The translations under genes and the position numbers were made by a program. Under the pieces are notes generated by a model. It had not been told where the DNA came from, did no database searches, and saw only the letters and a list, made by a program, of their open reading frames with translations. This document shows, piece after piece, positions 18,825 to 26,634 of a DNA stretch of 40,073 nucleotides (the stretch's first letter is position 1; each line of letters begins with the position of its first letter). Source of the stretch: Candidatus Dependentiae bacterium (GTDB taxonomy: Bacteria > Babelota > Babeliae > Babelales > Babelaceae); contig JACDHA010000013.1 in NCBI GenBank assembly GCA_013821315.1, positions 1-40,073 on the forward strand. Reading direction: 5' to 3'.

Positions 18825-19271
18825 ATGAAAAACGCAAAATTAGTTTTACTAGCTCTAGTAACTTTTGCATTGGGATCAGTCTATGCAGGATGCTATAAAT
18901 GGAATATTACTAATACTACTGATGGTGAAGTAAATGTTATTATATTACGTAAAGGTACCTTGAGAGCAGATGACGACAAGAAAGGTGTTACCATACAACC
19001 TCGCGAAACGAAATCTGTTGATTTAGGTCTTTGTTACTGTGCTGTAGGAGTAATTGCTAATGGTAATAGTGGTCCAGTAGCAGGTTTCTCACAACAAAAG
19101 AATTTTAGCATGGTATGCGCAAGTCGTAACGTACGTATAAACCATATTGGAAAACAATATACCTCACCTACTAGCGGTGGTGTAACTGTTGTAACTGCTG
19201 GTGGTACTGCAAATACCAGCCAACCACAACTTATTCCAGGAAGTGGGGCACTAGAGATTGTTGTACAGTAA
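18825..19271 (+). CDS. Small secreted protein, WNITN family (member B3, 148 aa)
   Basis: A signal peptide (MKNAKLVLLALVTFALGSVYA) then CYKWNITNTTDGEVNVIILRK, TLRADDDKKGV, VDLGLCYCAVGVIANG and FSMVCASRNVRI. It keeps the B-type skeleton but has diverged from B1/B2 and has extra cysteines at the mature N-terminus and beside the first conserved Cys. The last 40 residues are Thr/Gly/Ser rich and low complexity. AAAGGAAAAAC precedes the ATG. A 22-bp hairpin follows the gene. Confidence 0.87.
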   Translation: MKNAKLVLLALVTFALGSVYAGCYKWNITNTTDGEVNVIILRKGTLRADDDKKGVTIQPRETKSVDLGLCYCAVGVIANGNSGPVAGFSQQKNFSMVCASRNVRINHIGKQYTSPTSGGVTVVTAGGTANTSQPQLIPGSGALEIVVQ

Positions 19272-19291
19272 AATATATGATCTATAGTTAA

Positions 19292-19338
19292 ATTATTACT
19301 AAAAAGAGAAGGCCTAGCCTTCTCTTTTTAGTAATAAT
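19292..19338 (+). terminator. Perfect 22-bp hairpin after member B3
   Basis: ATTATTACTAAAAAGAGAAGGC (19292-19313) and its exact complement (19317-19338) flank a 3-nt loop. There is no separate T-run, but the right arm contains CTTTTT, so termination may occur inside it. The next SD lies right after. Confidence 0.65.
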
Positions 19339-19357
19339 ACTTAATAAGGGAAATGCT

Positions 19358-19684
19358 ATGAAGAAAATACTTTTACTTGTTGCCTGTTTTACTATTTCTC
19401 ATGCTTTAGCTCATAAATGGACAATAACTAACAGCACAAATGTACTTATTAACGTACGGTTAAAAGTGGCTCTTCCTCTTGGGCCTGAAACGTATCTTTC
19501 TGAGGTTAATATACATCCCGGATCGTATCGTTTTGTAGATGCGGGTTCCAAGTGTGTAAAAGAGATAGTTGCTCAAGCTCCTCAAATTACACAAGCGATG
19601 TGGCATCCTAAAGTTCATTACCATTGTCCGGGAAGCGTTATAGATGTAACTAATGTTAATGGTTTAGATATACGAGTAAGTTAA
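19358..19684 (+). CDS. Small secreted protein, WTITN family (member A3, 108 aa)
   Basis: The shortest member. A signal peptide (MKKILLLVACFTISHALA) then HKWTITNSTNVLINV, NIHPGSYRFVDAGSKC with the first conserved Cys, MWHPKVHYHC with the second, ending in a strand-like LDIRVS. The order of blocks matches A1 and A2. AAGGGAAA precedes the ATG. It ends the cluster of six; no domain name can be given. Confidence 0.86.
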   Translation: MKKILLLVACFTISHALAHKWTITNSTNVLINVRLKVALPLGPETYLSEVNIHPGSYRFVDAGSKCVKEIVAQAPQITQAMWHPKVHYHCPGSVIDVTNVNGLDIRVS

Positions 19685-19834
19685 AAATCTTTTACATTAT
19701 TTTACTCTTGTACTAATTTATTTGCCTTAAAACTATTTGACACTAACCTACTACTGCCTGTAAACTCAATACGTATTGCTTATGAAGTAATATTTAAAAC
19801 AGTATGTGTTATAATTTTTTTACAGGGGTATCCT

Positions 19835-20158
19835 ATGACTATTTTAAATAAAAAAGCTTTTGCTTTAGCAGCACTAGTAATGAGCTCAGTTGTTGTTCAA
19901 GCAGTTGATAAAGACGATGCAAAGAAGCCGTTAAATGCTAAAAGCCGCGTTGCTATTGTTGCAGAAGGCTTGCTAAAAAGACCTACAGCTTTTTTAAAGA
20001 GACAAGATAGAAAAACAGTATACGTAGTTGCTGGTGCAGCTGTTTCAGCAGCGCTTATTGCTTATGCTGTAAAATATTACCAAGCTCAACAAAAGCCTAA
20101 ACCGGTATATATTGAACCGGTTGCTGAAGTAGTAATCGAACCAGCTATAATTTTATAA
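19835..20158 (+). CDS. Small exported membrane protein (107 aa)
   Basis: A signal-like segment (residues 8-23) is followed by a charged stretch (DKDDAKKPLNAKSR), a basic segment (LKRPTAFLKRQDRK), one transmembrane helix (YVVAGAAVSAALIAYAV, ~63-79) and a Pro/Glu/Val-rich tail. An extended -10 (TATAAT at 19810-19815) and AGGGG lie upstream. A T-rich terminator follows. No family is recognised. Topology: one TM anchor with a short tail. Confidence 0.75.
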   Translation: MTILNKKAFALAALVMSSVVVQAVDKDDAKKPLNAKSRVAIVAEGLLKRPTAFLKRQDRKTVYVVAGAAVSAALIAYAVKYYQAQQKPKPVYIEPVAEVVIEPAIIL

Positions 20159-20177
20159 AAATTAAAGTTTTAATTTT

Positions 20178-20207
20178 AAAAGGGTGCCTTAAAAACACCC
20201 TTTTTTT
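20178..20207. terminator. Intrinsic terminator between convergent genes
   Basis: AAAAGGGTG (20178-20186) pairs with CACCCTTTT (20196-20204), with seven Ts from 20201. The T-run overlaps the stop codon of the minus-strand glycosyltransferase. Confidence 0.85.
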
Positions 20208-21417
20208 ACGTGTAAAGCCAAGAGCGCTTTGGGTAATGTACTCCATACGAAAACGGAGTAATAGTATAGTTGCTAAAATAGATTAACGGTAGAATTATGT
20301 CTCGTTTTCCCGTTTTATCAGCTTTTTGCCAAACTGCATGAGTTAAAGGCATTACTGCGTGAGTAACTATAGAGGCAAAATTTTTGTCTTTAGTCAGATG
20401 GCTTAAATTTGGTGGATTATCTGCAAAGCGTACAATGTTTTTAAGAGTTTCTTGTATAATAGGATGGCCTGCTGTTGCACCTAAAAAAAATACGTCAACT
20501 ACTAAGGTGCCTTTATCTGGTCCATAGAGTAACCCAAAAAAATCAAACGTATGAGTAAGGCTATCAAGGGGCTCTAGCGGCTCAGTATCAAGGTCTACAT
20601 AGACGCCGCCAAATGCATTTAAAATCTCTATGCGTAAAATATCAGCTTTAGTTGCATAATTTGTTGCTTTAGTAAATACCGCTTTAATTTGCGGATTTGA
20701 CCAAGGGAAATTAATCACATCAGCGTTAGTCCATAGTTTATACTGCCAGTTTGGGTGTAATGAACGCCATGCAGCTTGGTATTTTTTATACTCTTCAGGT
20801 ACTGGTTTAGGACCTATCCAAATCTGGTGTAACTTTTTGGGTATTCGGGTAACTTTATCGGGCTTTATAGCTTTTTCAGGTGAATCTAAAGGGAAGTATT
20901 TGGTGTATAGCGCACGTGTGAAATCTATAAATGCTGCAGGAGTAACACCGTTAGGCAACGATGCCTTATACCAGTGCGTTGATATGTTGCCCGGATAGTT
21001 TTTTTCTATGCCATTTATAGCATCTTTATAATAGTCACCTGTAGCATTAAGTGATGTAGCGAAGTTGACTTGAAATTGATCAAAAGGGTACGCTTTATCT
21101 TGAATAGAGTAGGTTGGCTTGTTGTCTTGATCGGCAATTACTTGAAGATAAGCTTTCTGGGGTGATTTTAGAACTGAATTAATAGTGAGCTGTTGTATAA
21201 GATGATCTTTATCTTGAGTAAGTATAAGGCTTGATTGAGGCTTAAGAGCAATTTTTTGTAGAGTATTATCTTTCTTTACAGTAAAAATATAGGTATCTGG
21301 CGTAGTATTTTTAAACAGAAATTGGGTTTCTTTTGTTTTATTAAAATTGACAGCTACAATTATGGTACTCATAAAAAAGTATACACTACGTAGCAGTGTA
21401 TACAGTATTTTTTTCAT
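20206..21417 (-). CDS. Exported GT32-like glycosyltransferase (Gly_transf_sug type)
   Basis: The C-terminal half is a DxD glycosyltransferase of the type shared by OCH1-like enzymes and large clostridial toxins. Visible: IPKKLHQIWIGPKPVP (~192-207), W..LHPNWQYKLWT, YATKADILRIEILNAFGGVY, and VDLDTEPL with Asp275 and Asp277. Residues 1-25 form a signal peptide or anchor. Residues ~30-185 are an extra N-terminal region without recognised motifs, with strand-like patterns. Such enzymes are classic secreted effectors that glycosylate host targets, but envelope sugar transfer in the periplasm is also possible. It ends at the 20178 terminator. Confidence 0.85.
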   Translation of the reverse strand: MKKILYTLLRSVYFFMSTIIVAVNFNKTKETQFLFKNTTPDTYIFTVKKDNTLQKIALKPQSSLILTQDKDHLIQQLTINSVLKSPQKAYLQVIADQDNKPTYSIQDKAYPFDQFQVNFATSLNATGDYYKDAINGIEKNYPGNISTHWYKASLPNGVTPAAFIDFTRALYTKYFPLDSPEKAIKPDKVTRIPKKLHQIWIGPKPVPEEYKKYQAAWRSLHPNWQYKLWTNADVINFPWSNPQIKAVFTKATNYATKADILRIEILNAFGGVYVDLDTEPLEPLDSLTHTFDFFGLLYGPDKGTLVVDVFFLGATAGHPIIQETLKNIVRFADNPPNLSHLTKDKNFASIVTHAVMPLTHAVWQKADKTGKRDIILPLIYFSNYTITPFSYGVHYPKRSWLYT

Positions 21418-21433
21418 ATAACCCCCAGCATAT

Positions 21434-21465
21434 AAAAAAAGCCAAGGGAAAAGATTTCCCTTGGC
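21434..21465 (-). terminator. Intrinsic terminator of the 21480-21815 gene
   Basis: Read on the minus strand, GCCAAGGGAAA and TTTCCCTTGGC form an 11-bp stem (21441-21465) with a 3-nt loop, followed by seven Ts (21434-21440). Confidence 0.88.
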
Positions 21466-21479
21466 ATAGTATAAATAAC

Positions 21480-21815
21480 TTATCGTGTCATAGTATCCGT
21501 GTTATCCATAGCATCTGTAGCATACATGTCTGCAGGACGACCACGCACTGCATCTGTTCTGTTTGTATCTACATCACGTCTGATTATACCCGTTGTTTTA
21601 TTTGTATCTAAATCACGTCTAAGTATACCAGTTGTTCTACTTGTATCTAAATTACGTCTCATACCAGTTCTAGCTACATCTGAGCTATACATAGGATTTT
21701 CACCTTTATAGCCATATCTGTTAGCCATCATGCCTGATGTATCAGAAGTATTTGCAAAAGCTTGAACTGTCATAAGTGCTACAAAAGCCATTGTTGTGTA
21801 TGTAAGTGTTTTCAT
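21480..21815 (-). CDS. Small secreted protein with 13-residue tandem repeats
   Basis: A signal peptide (MKTLTYTTMAFVALMTVQAFA) is followed by a hydrophilic protein of about 90 residues. Residues 53-90 are three imperfect 13-aa units: RRNLDTSRTTGIL, RRDLDTNKTTGII, RRDVDTNRTDAV. The tail is Asp/Met/Thr rich. No Cys. AAGGAG sits at ideal spacing before the ATG, and an intrinsic terminator follows, so this looks like a well-expressed single gene. Function unknown; repeats of this kind could bind ligands or be structural. Confidence 0.8.
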   Translation of the reverse strand: MKTLTYTTMAFVALMTVQAFANTSDTSGMMANRYGYKGENPMYSSDVARTGMRRNLDTSRTTGILRRDLDTNKTTGIIRRDVDTNRTDAVRGRPADMYATDAMDNTDTMTR

Positions 21816-21977
21816 AAAATCTCCTTGTGTGTTTATAATAATAATAAAGTCAGAATAGACTGACCAAATAGTATAAGTGAAAGCTTATAGTTATATAATA
21901 TTTCTAGCATACTAAACTATTATTTATAATTGCAATAATTTTATTATAAATAATATATTTTTATTAATATTTTGTCT

Positions 21978-23603
21978 TTATATAGTCTTATCGTGCAAGA
22001 TTATCTTATGGGCAATTTTTTCAAAAAGTGGTACAGCTGTGGAGGAAGCAAAGGCATCTTTTTTAGTAGTCTCTTTGATAAACGTAATGATTATACGTTT
22101 ATAGGAGCCCTTTTCTATAAGTCCCATAAAAGTAAAAATATGGCGATGTGGATCATATTTCCCGTTGGTAAGAAGGCGGGCAGTACCTGTTTTTCCTCGT
22201 ATGGTATATCCTTCAGTTAGGGCTTGTTTTGTACCTTGAGTAATGGTTTTAAGAAGTATGTTTTTTAGTACAGCCACAACTTCAGGCGTATATAAAGGGG
22301 TAGGATCAGCACTAGATTGCTCTGTTTTTACTAGATGTACTGGTATGCGGTGCCCATCTTGGGCAATAATACTAAAAGCTTGGGCAAGTTGTAATAAAGT
22401 AGCACTAATTTCGTAACCAAACGAAAGTGATATAACAGAAGCACGCGACCAGCGTTCTGGTGGTGTTATAAATCCGTTATTTTCTCCGGGTAGTATGCCT
22501 ATTTTTTGGCCAAATCCAAGGCGCTTGTAATGCTCATAAAGTTTGGGTCCTAAGCGTAATGCTACTTTAGCTACTCCAATATTATTTGAATACTGGATAA
22601 CTTCTGAAAAACTAATAAGTCCATTGGCCTTCCAGGTTGAAAATTTTATACCGTCAAGTGTCGTTGCTTTGGTATTTTCACAATCTATAAGCTCGTCAGC
22701 AGTTACAACATCTTCTTGGAGTGCTGCAAGTGCTAAAAACGCTTTAATAACTGAGCCGAGTTCATAGGCATCGGTTGATACTCTGTTTTTAGTTTTACCA
22801 ATATCTATATGTTCTGTATTGTTAGGGTCAAAATCAGGATAATTTGCTAAAGCTAAAATTTCACCTGTTGCAGGGTTAATAACAAGAGCTGCACCTTCTT
22901 GAGAACCAAGTTGAGCTACAGCGTTTTTAAGTTCTTCATGCACTAAAAACTGCAGAGTACTATCAAGAGTAAGTGTTATGGGTTTACCTTCAATACCTTG
23001 TACTTTAGTTTCACGTTTAAAATAAAAATGGCCAGAGCGTGCATCTTTTTCAAGCACATGCGTTGAGGCTTTGCCCGTTAGTTGGGCATTATACAATTGC
23101 TCTATCCCTAAAGTGCCTTGGTTGTCAATATCAGTTATACCAACGAGTGGCCCTACAGAAGGTATAGGATAAAAGCGGCTTGGTTCTTTAAGAAGCTTAA
23201 TGTCAGGGAGCTGACTTTTTTGTATAAGTTCTTGTTGCGCGTCTGTTAAGCGTCGTTTAATGTACATAAAGTGGCTTTTTTTACTGTGCGCTAAACGAGT
23301 AGCTGCTTGAGGAAAGTGTTTTTTTAAGAACTGTATAACCGCTTCAGGTTGCTCAAGCCGTTGCGGAATTAAAAATGCTGCCAAGCTTTCTTTATTAAGA
23401 GCAAGTGCTTGTCCGTTACGATCGTAGATTTCTGCGCGCGGCGGTATACTGGTGACAGTTACTTTATATTGCTGACTACCTAGGTGAGAAAAGTAGGTGT
23501 TTTGACGCACTTGAATACTATAGAGATTAATCATAAGCACCGTATACACTGCAACAAAAATAAAAAAGAGCATTGTCAGACGTGATTTATGGTTAGGTAT
23601 CAT
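21978..23603 (-). CDS. ftsI: Penicillin-binding protein, FtsI-type septal transpeptidase
   Basis: Cross-links septal peptidoglycan during division. It has a short cytoplasmic start, one TM helix (~11-30), a pedestal region beginning with PPRAEIYDRNG, and a transpeptidase domain. Active-site motifs: Ser284-Val-Ile-Lys287 in YELGSVIK (normally GSTxK; the Thr is Val here), Ser339-Asn-Asn341 in YSNN, and Lys471-Thr-Gly-Thr in RGKTGT. No PASTA domain. The 541-aa length is usual for FtsI. Its start overlaps the end of the FtsL-like gene by 4 nt, the coupling typical of division clusters. Confidence 0.93.
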   Translation of the reverse strand: MIPNHKSRLTMLFFIFVAVYTVLMINLYSIQVRQNTYFSHLGSQQYKVTVTSIPPRAEIYDRNGQALALNKESLAAFLIPQRLEQPEAVIQFLKKHFPQAATRLAHSKKSHFMYIKRRLTDAQQELIQKSQLPDIKLLKEPSRFYPIPSVGPLVGITDIDNQGTLGIEQLYNAQLTGKASTHVLEKDARSGHFYFKRETKVQGIEGKPITLTLDSTLQFLVHEELKNAVAQLGSQEGAALVINPATGEILALANYPDFDPNNTEHIDIGKTKNRVSTDAYELGSVIKAFLALAALQEDVVTADELIDCENTKATTLDGIKFSTWKANGLISFSEVIQYSNNIGVAKVALRLGPKLYEHYKRLGFGQKIGILPGENNGFITPPERWSRASVISLSFGYEISATLLQLAQAFSIIAQDGHRIPVHLVKTEQSSADPTPLYTPEVVAVLKNILLKTITQGTKQALTEGYTIRGKTGTARLLTNGKYDPHRHIFTFMGLIEKGSYKRIIITFIKETTKKDAFASSTAVPLFEKIAHKIILHDKTI

Positions 23604-23923
23604 GTAGGCATCGCTTTAATTTGGCTTAATTTTATCTCTTTCATATGCAATGTGTTGAGTGCAAACTGTTTTATAGAAGAGAGATTTTGAGCAGTATATA
23701 AAGCTTGTTTGAGCTGTTGTTTAAGATCAATTAGCTCGTTTTTACGTTTTTCATATTTTTGCTTTTGATAGGAAAGTGTTGTAAAGCTGCTTTGCTTATG
23801 AATATGAAAAAAGATTAAAAACACTTGTACAACTAAAAAAAAGCCGATAAATAGTTTTTTATTGATATTTTTCATAAGTACTCTACTCACTCTACTAACG
23901 GTGCATTTAATGTATTTAAGCAT
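23600..23923 (-). CDS. FtsL-like division protein
   Basis: A short bitopic protein with a basic N-terminus, one TM helix (FIGFFLVVQVFLIFFHI) and a coiled-coil-like periplasmic part (KQKYEKRKNELIDLKQQLKQ), directly upstream of and overlapping ftsI by 4 nt. Size, topology and position match FtsL, which recruits FtsI with FtsB/FtsQ; sequence conservation of FtsL is always low, so the call rests mainly on context. The internal Met17 (23875) may be the true start, giving 91 aa; neither ATG has a strong SD. Confidence 0.7.
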   Translation of the reverse strand: MLKYIKCTVSRVSRVLMKNINKKLFIGFFLVVQVFLIFFHIHKQSSFTTLSYQKQKYEKRKNELIDLKQQLKQALYTAQNLSSIKQFALNTLHMKEIKLSQIKAMPT

Positions 23924-23949
23924 ATAAAGAGCACGCTCTGATAAGCAAT

Positions 23950-23985
23950 AAAAAAGCTCCCAGTTTTTGGCTGAGAGCTTTTTTT
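23950..23985. terminator. Bidirectional terminator between bamA and the ftsL-ftsI pair
   Basis: AAAAAAGCTCCCAG (23950-23963) pairs with CTGAGAGCTTTTTT (23971-23984) with one G-T pair and T-runs on both strands. It lies after bamA on the minus strand, so ftsL-ftsI need their own promoter. Confidence 0.85.
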
Positions 23986-24003
23986 ATCGCTTTGTTGTTA
24001 TAA

Positions 24004-26544
24004 TTAAAATTCTTGAGACATAGTAAAATCGACTTCATAAGCAGTTTCATTACGACGCTTATTGCGATCAAGTTTAAAGCCCCAGTCAATTTTAAGTGGT
24101 ACAGGGTATGTAAGTCTGATACCAAAACCAATAGCATGGCGGTAGTTAAATCTATTGTTAACAATAGGCAGGTCAGCTGCTCGAGCAGTTGCTGTTAAAG
24201 GAGTATCCCATCCTGCACCACCGTCATAAAACAGGACACCTCGCACGGTTTGATCTTTGGTAATAGGAAAAATAAGCTCTGCGTTAACCCAGAAAGCTTT
24301 GCTGCCTCCAATAGAGTCGCCGTTAAGCTGTGGGCTAATTTGACCAAAGGTAAATCCGCGTACACTTGATTGACCACCAACGTTATACAATTCACGATAG
24401 GGTACAACTTTACCTTGCAGTTGTTTTACGTAACCAGCATGGCCATGGAGTAAAAAAGTAAGATCATATTCACCTATAAGCGGTGTCATCCAGGTAGCAT
24501 CTATATCAGCTTTAGCAAAGCCAAATTCGCTCTTATAGGGTATGCCAATTTTAGAAGCGAAATCTACAATATAGCCTCGATTAGCTGCAATAGGGTTATT
24601 GCGTAGATCCCGTATAATACTAGCACCAATAGAGTTAAGATTTCCTGACTGAAAGCGGCGATTATATAAAAACTCTTCAATATCCTCTTGTTGCTGCGAC
24701 ATAATGTTTTGGCTACGCACTTCGTTTCTGGTAGTGTTAAAACGTATGCGGTCAAATCCTGCAACTAAACTAAAAGTTGTTCTTCTAAGCGACTCAGGAG
24801 CAAAAGTAAGCCGTATATTGCCGCCAGTTAGTTGCTCAACGGGTGGTTTTTGGAGTGCTTTTACATCATCGTAGATAGTATTACGATGCAGTACATCAAA
24901 GCCGATACCCAAAGGACGATCAAATATCCAGGGTTGAAACACGCTAAAGGTAGCATTGCGATCTTGACGCGAAAAACTTACGTTAAGATTATATACTATA
25001 CCGGTACCAAGAAAGTTACGGTCACCAATACCAGCTCCGACGCGTAATGACGTAGTAGGAGATTTTGGATCAGCGCCGCCGCCGTATCCTATCTGGCCAA
25101 ACAGTTTTCCTGTTTTAACTTCTTTAAGCATAAGATCTAAATCTACCGAGTTTTCGTCTACTTTCGTTATCTTCCAGTTAACGCCGTCACGTGGATCAAA
25201 AAAGCCTAATGATTCCACTTGTGCTTTTGAAAAATCAAGTTGCTCTGTGGTTATTAGTTCCCCTTCATTAACGGCTATATTTCTACGAATAACATAGTCG
25301 CGCGTTTTAGAGTTGCCTATAATGTTAATTCTATTGGCGTACATCTGTGAACCCAGGTCACTGTAGAACGTAACATCAACTGTTTTATCTTCAAAGTTAG
25401 GCTGTATAGCGGGGCTAACGTCAGCGTAAATATAACCAAATTGGCCCCATGCTACACGTAGGTTTTCTAATGCTTGACGTATAAGCTCACGTGAATATAA
25501 TTGGCCCGGACGCAAGGGAACGATAGAAAGTAATTGATTTTCTGTAAGCATATCGTTTCCAGGAGCAGCGATACATTTGAGTGTATATAAGTCTCCCTCT
25601 TCTATTACAAAAGTTATGGTAATAAACTGAGTAACCGGATCGGTTATAGTGCGCACGTCAGCTACGCGGGCAGTTAAAAAACCGTTACTTTGGTAAAAAT
25701 GCTCAAGTACTTGTTTGTCTTGCTCAACCATATCAGGTATATAGGTACCTGCTTTATTTAAAAAGCTGAGCAACCAATCTTCTTGAGTAAGCAATAGGCT
25801 TTTTAATTTTTTTGTAGGAAAGGATCTATTGCCTTCAAAACATATCTGCTTAATAGCAGCTTTTGGTCCTTCGGTTATAGTATATAACGCAGTAACGGTA
25901 TTATTTTCAGCAGGTTGTAGTTCTGTAACAACTGTTGCGTTATGATAGCTTTTTTCAGCCAACATACGTTTAATTTTTTCACCGTATACTTCAGCTTCTT
26001 CTTGGGTAATAGTTTTAAGAGCTGATACTTTAAGCTGTTTTTCTATTTCATCAGTTTTTAAAACTTTGGAGCCTTCATATTTAACTTCAGAAAGTTTTTG
26101 TTTGTCTTCTTTGACTATAATATACAGATTTATCTCAGTAGCAGAGATATCTTGCGCTTGCACATCTATAGCAGTAAAATAACCTAAACTTGCTACATTC
26201 TTTATAAGTTGTGCAGTTTTACCTGCAGTAAAGCGTTCACCTATTTTATACGGTATTTTAATACGTACTGCGTTTTCCAAAACGGCAGAAGTACCTTCGA
26301 TAAAAATATTTTTAATTATTTTCTGTTGTTCTTGTTCATCATCAGGATCATCAAGATCTTCTTCGTCTTGCTCTTGAGTAGCAGGAGTACTATCTATGTG
26401 CGCGCTTGGTAGAGCTGCTTCTACAGGGGTAGAATCTTCTGCATGTAAGCAGGTAATAGAAAGACAATCGTATAAACTTATTAAAAAAGCTATACTATAA
26501 AACGTTTTAAGCGTATTTTTAAGAATCGCTCGTGTATGTAACAT
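24004..26544 (-). CDS. bamA: Outer-membrane protein assembly factor BamA
   Basis: Inserts beta-barrel proteins into the outer membrane, so this organism is a diderm. The 846-aa protein has a signal region (to ~36), an unusual acidic linker (EQDEEDLDDPDDEQEQQ, 58-74), five POTRA-type repeats (~76-430, starting KNIFIEGTSAVLE) and a C-terminal barrel. The lid-loop motif VRGF is at 728-731 (SSVRGFTFGQ), and the chain ends in Phe (VDFTMSQEF), the barrel C-terminal signature. CTGGAGCA precedes the ATG. Divergent from cysS with only 90 nt between. No other bam gene is seen. Confidence 0.95.
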   Translation of the reverse strand: MLHTRAILKNTLKTFYSIAFLISLYDCLSITCLHAEDSTPVEAALPSAHIDSTPATQEQDEEDLDDPDDEQEQQKIIKNIFIEGTSAVLENAVRIKIPYKIGERFTAGKTAQLIKNVASLGYFTAIDVQAQDISATEINLYIIVKEDKQKLSEVKYEGSKVLKTDEIEKQLKVSALKTITQEEAEVYGEKIKRMLAEKSYHNATVVTELQPAENNTVTALYTITEGPKAAIKQICFEGNRSFPTKKLKSLLLTQEDWLLSFLNKAGTYIPDMVEQDKQVLEHFYQSNGFLTARVADVRTITDPVTQFITITFVIEEGDLYTLKCIAAPGNDMLTENQLLSIVPLRPGQLYSRELIRQALENLRVAWGQFGYIYADVSPAIQPNFEDKTVDVTFYSDLGSQMYANRINIIGNSKTRDYVIRRNIAVNEGELITTEQLDFSKAQVESLGFFDPRDGVNWKITKVDENSVDLDLMLKEVKTGKLFGQIGYGGGADPKSPTTSLRVGAGIGDRNFLGTGIVYNLNVSFSRQDRNATFSVFQPWIFDRPLGIGFDVLHRNTIYDDVKALQKPPVEQLTGGNIRLTFAPESLRRTTFSLVAGFDRIRFNTTRNEVRSQNIMSQQQEDIEEFLYNRRFQSGNLNSIGASIIRDLRNNPIAANRGYIVDFASKIGIPYKSEFGFAKADIDATWMTPLIGEYDLTFLLHGHAGYVKQLQGKVVPYRELYNVGGQSSVRGFTFGQISPQLNGDSIGGSKAFWVNAELIFPITKDQTVRGVLFYDGGAGWDTPLTATARAADLPIVNNRFNYRHAIGFGIRLTYPVPLKIDWGFKLDRNKRRNETAYEVDFTMSQEF

Positions 26545-26634
26545 GTTGTGCTCCAGGATTCTTCAGCATTATTTAACCTTATCTCTATGGTGAAATAATG
26601 ATACTATTTTTAGCAAAATTGACTAGGATGAATT

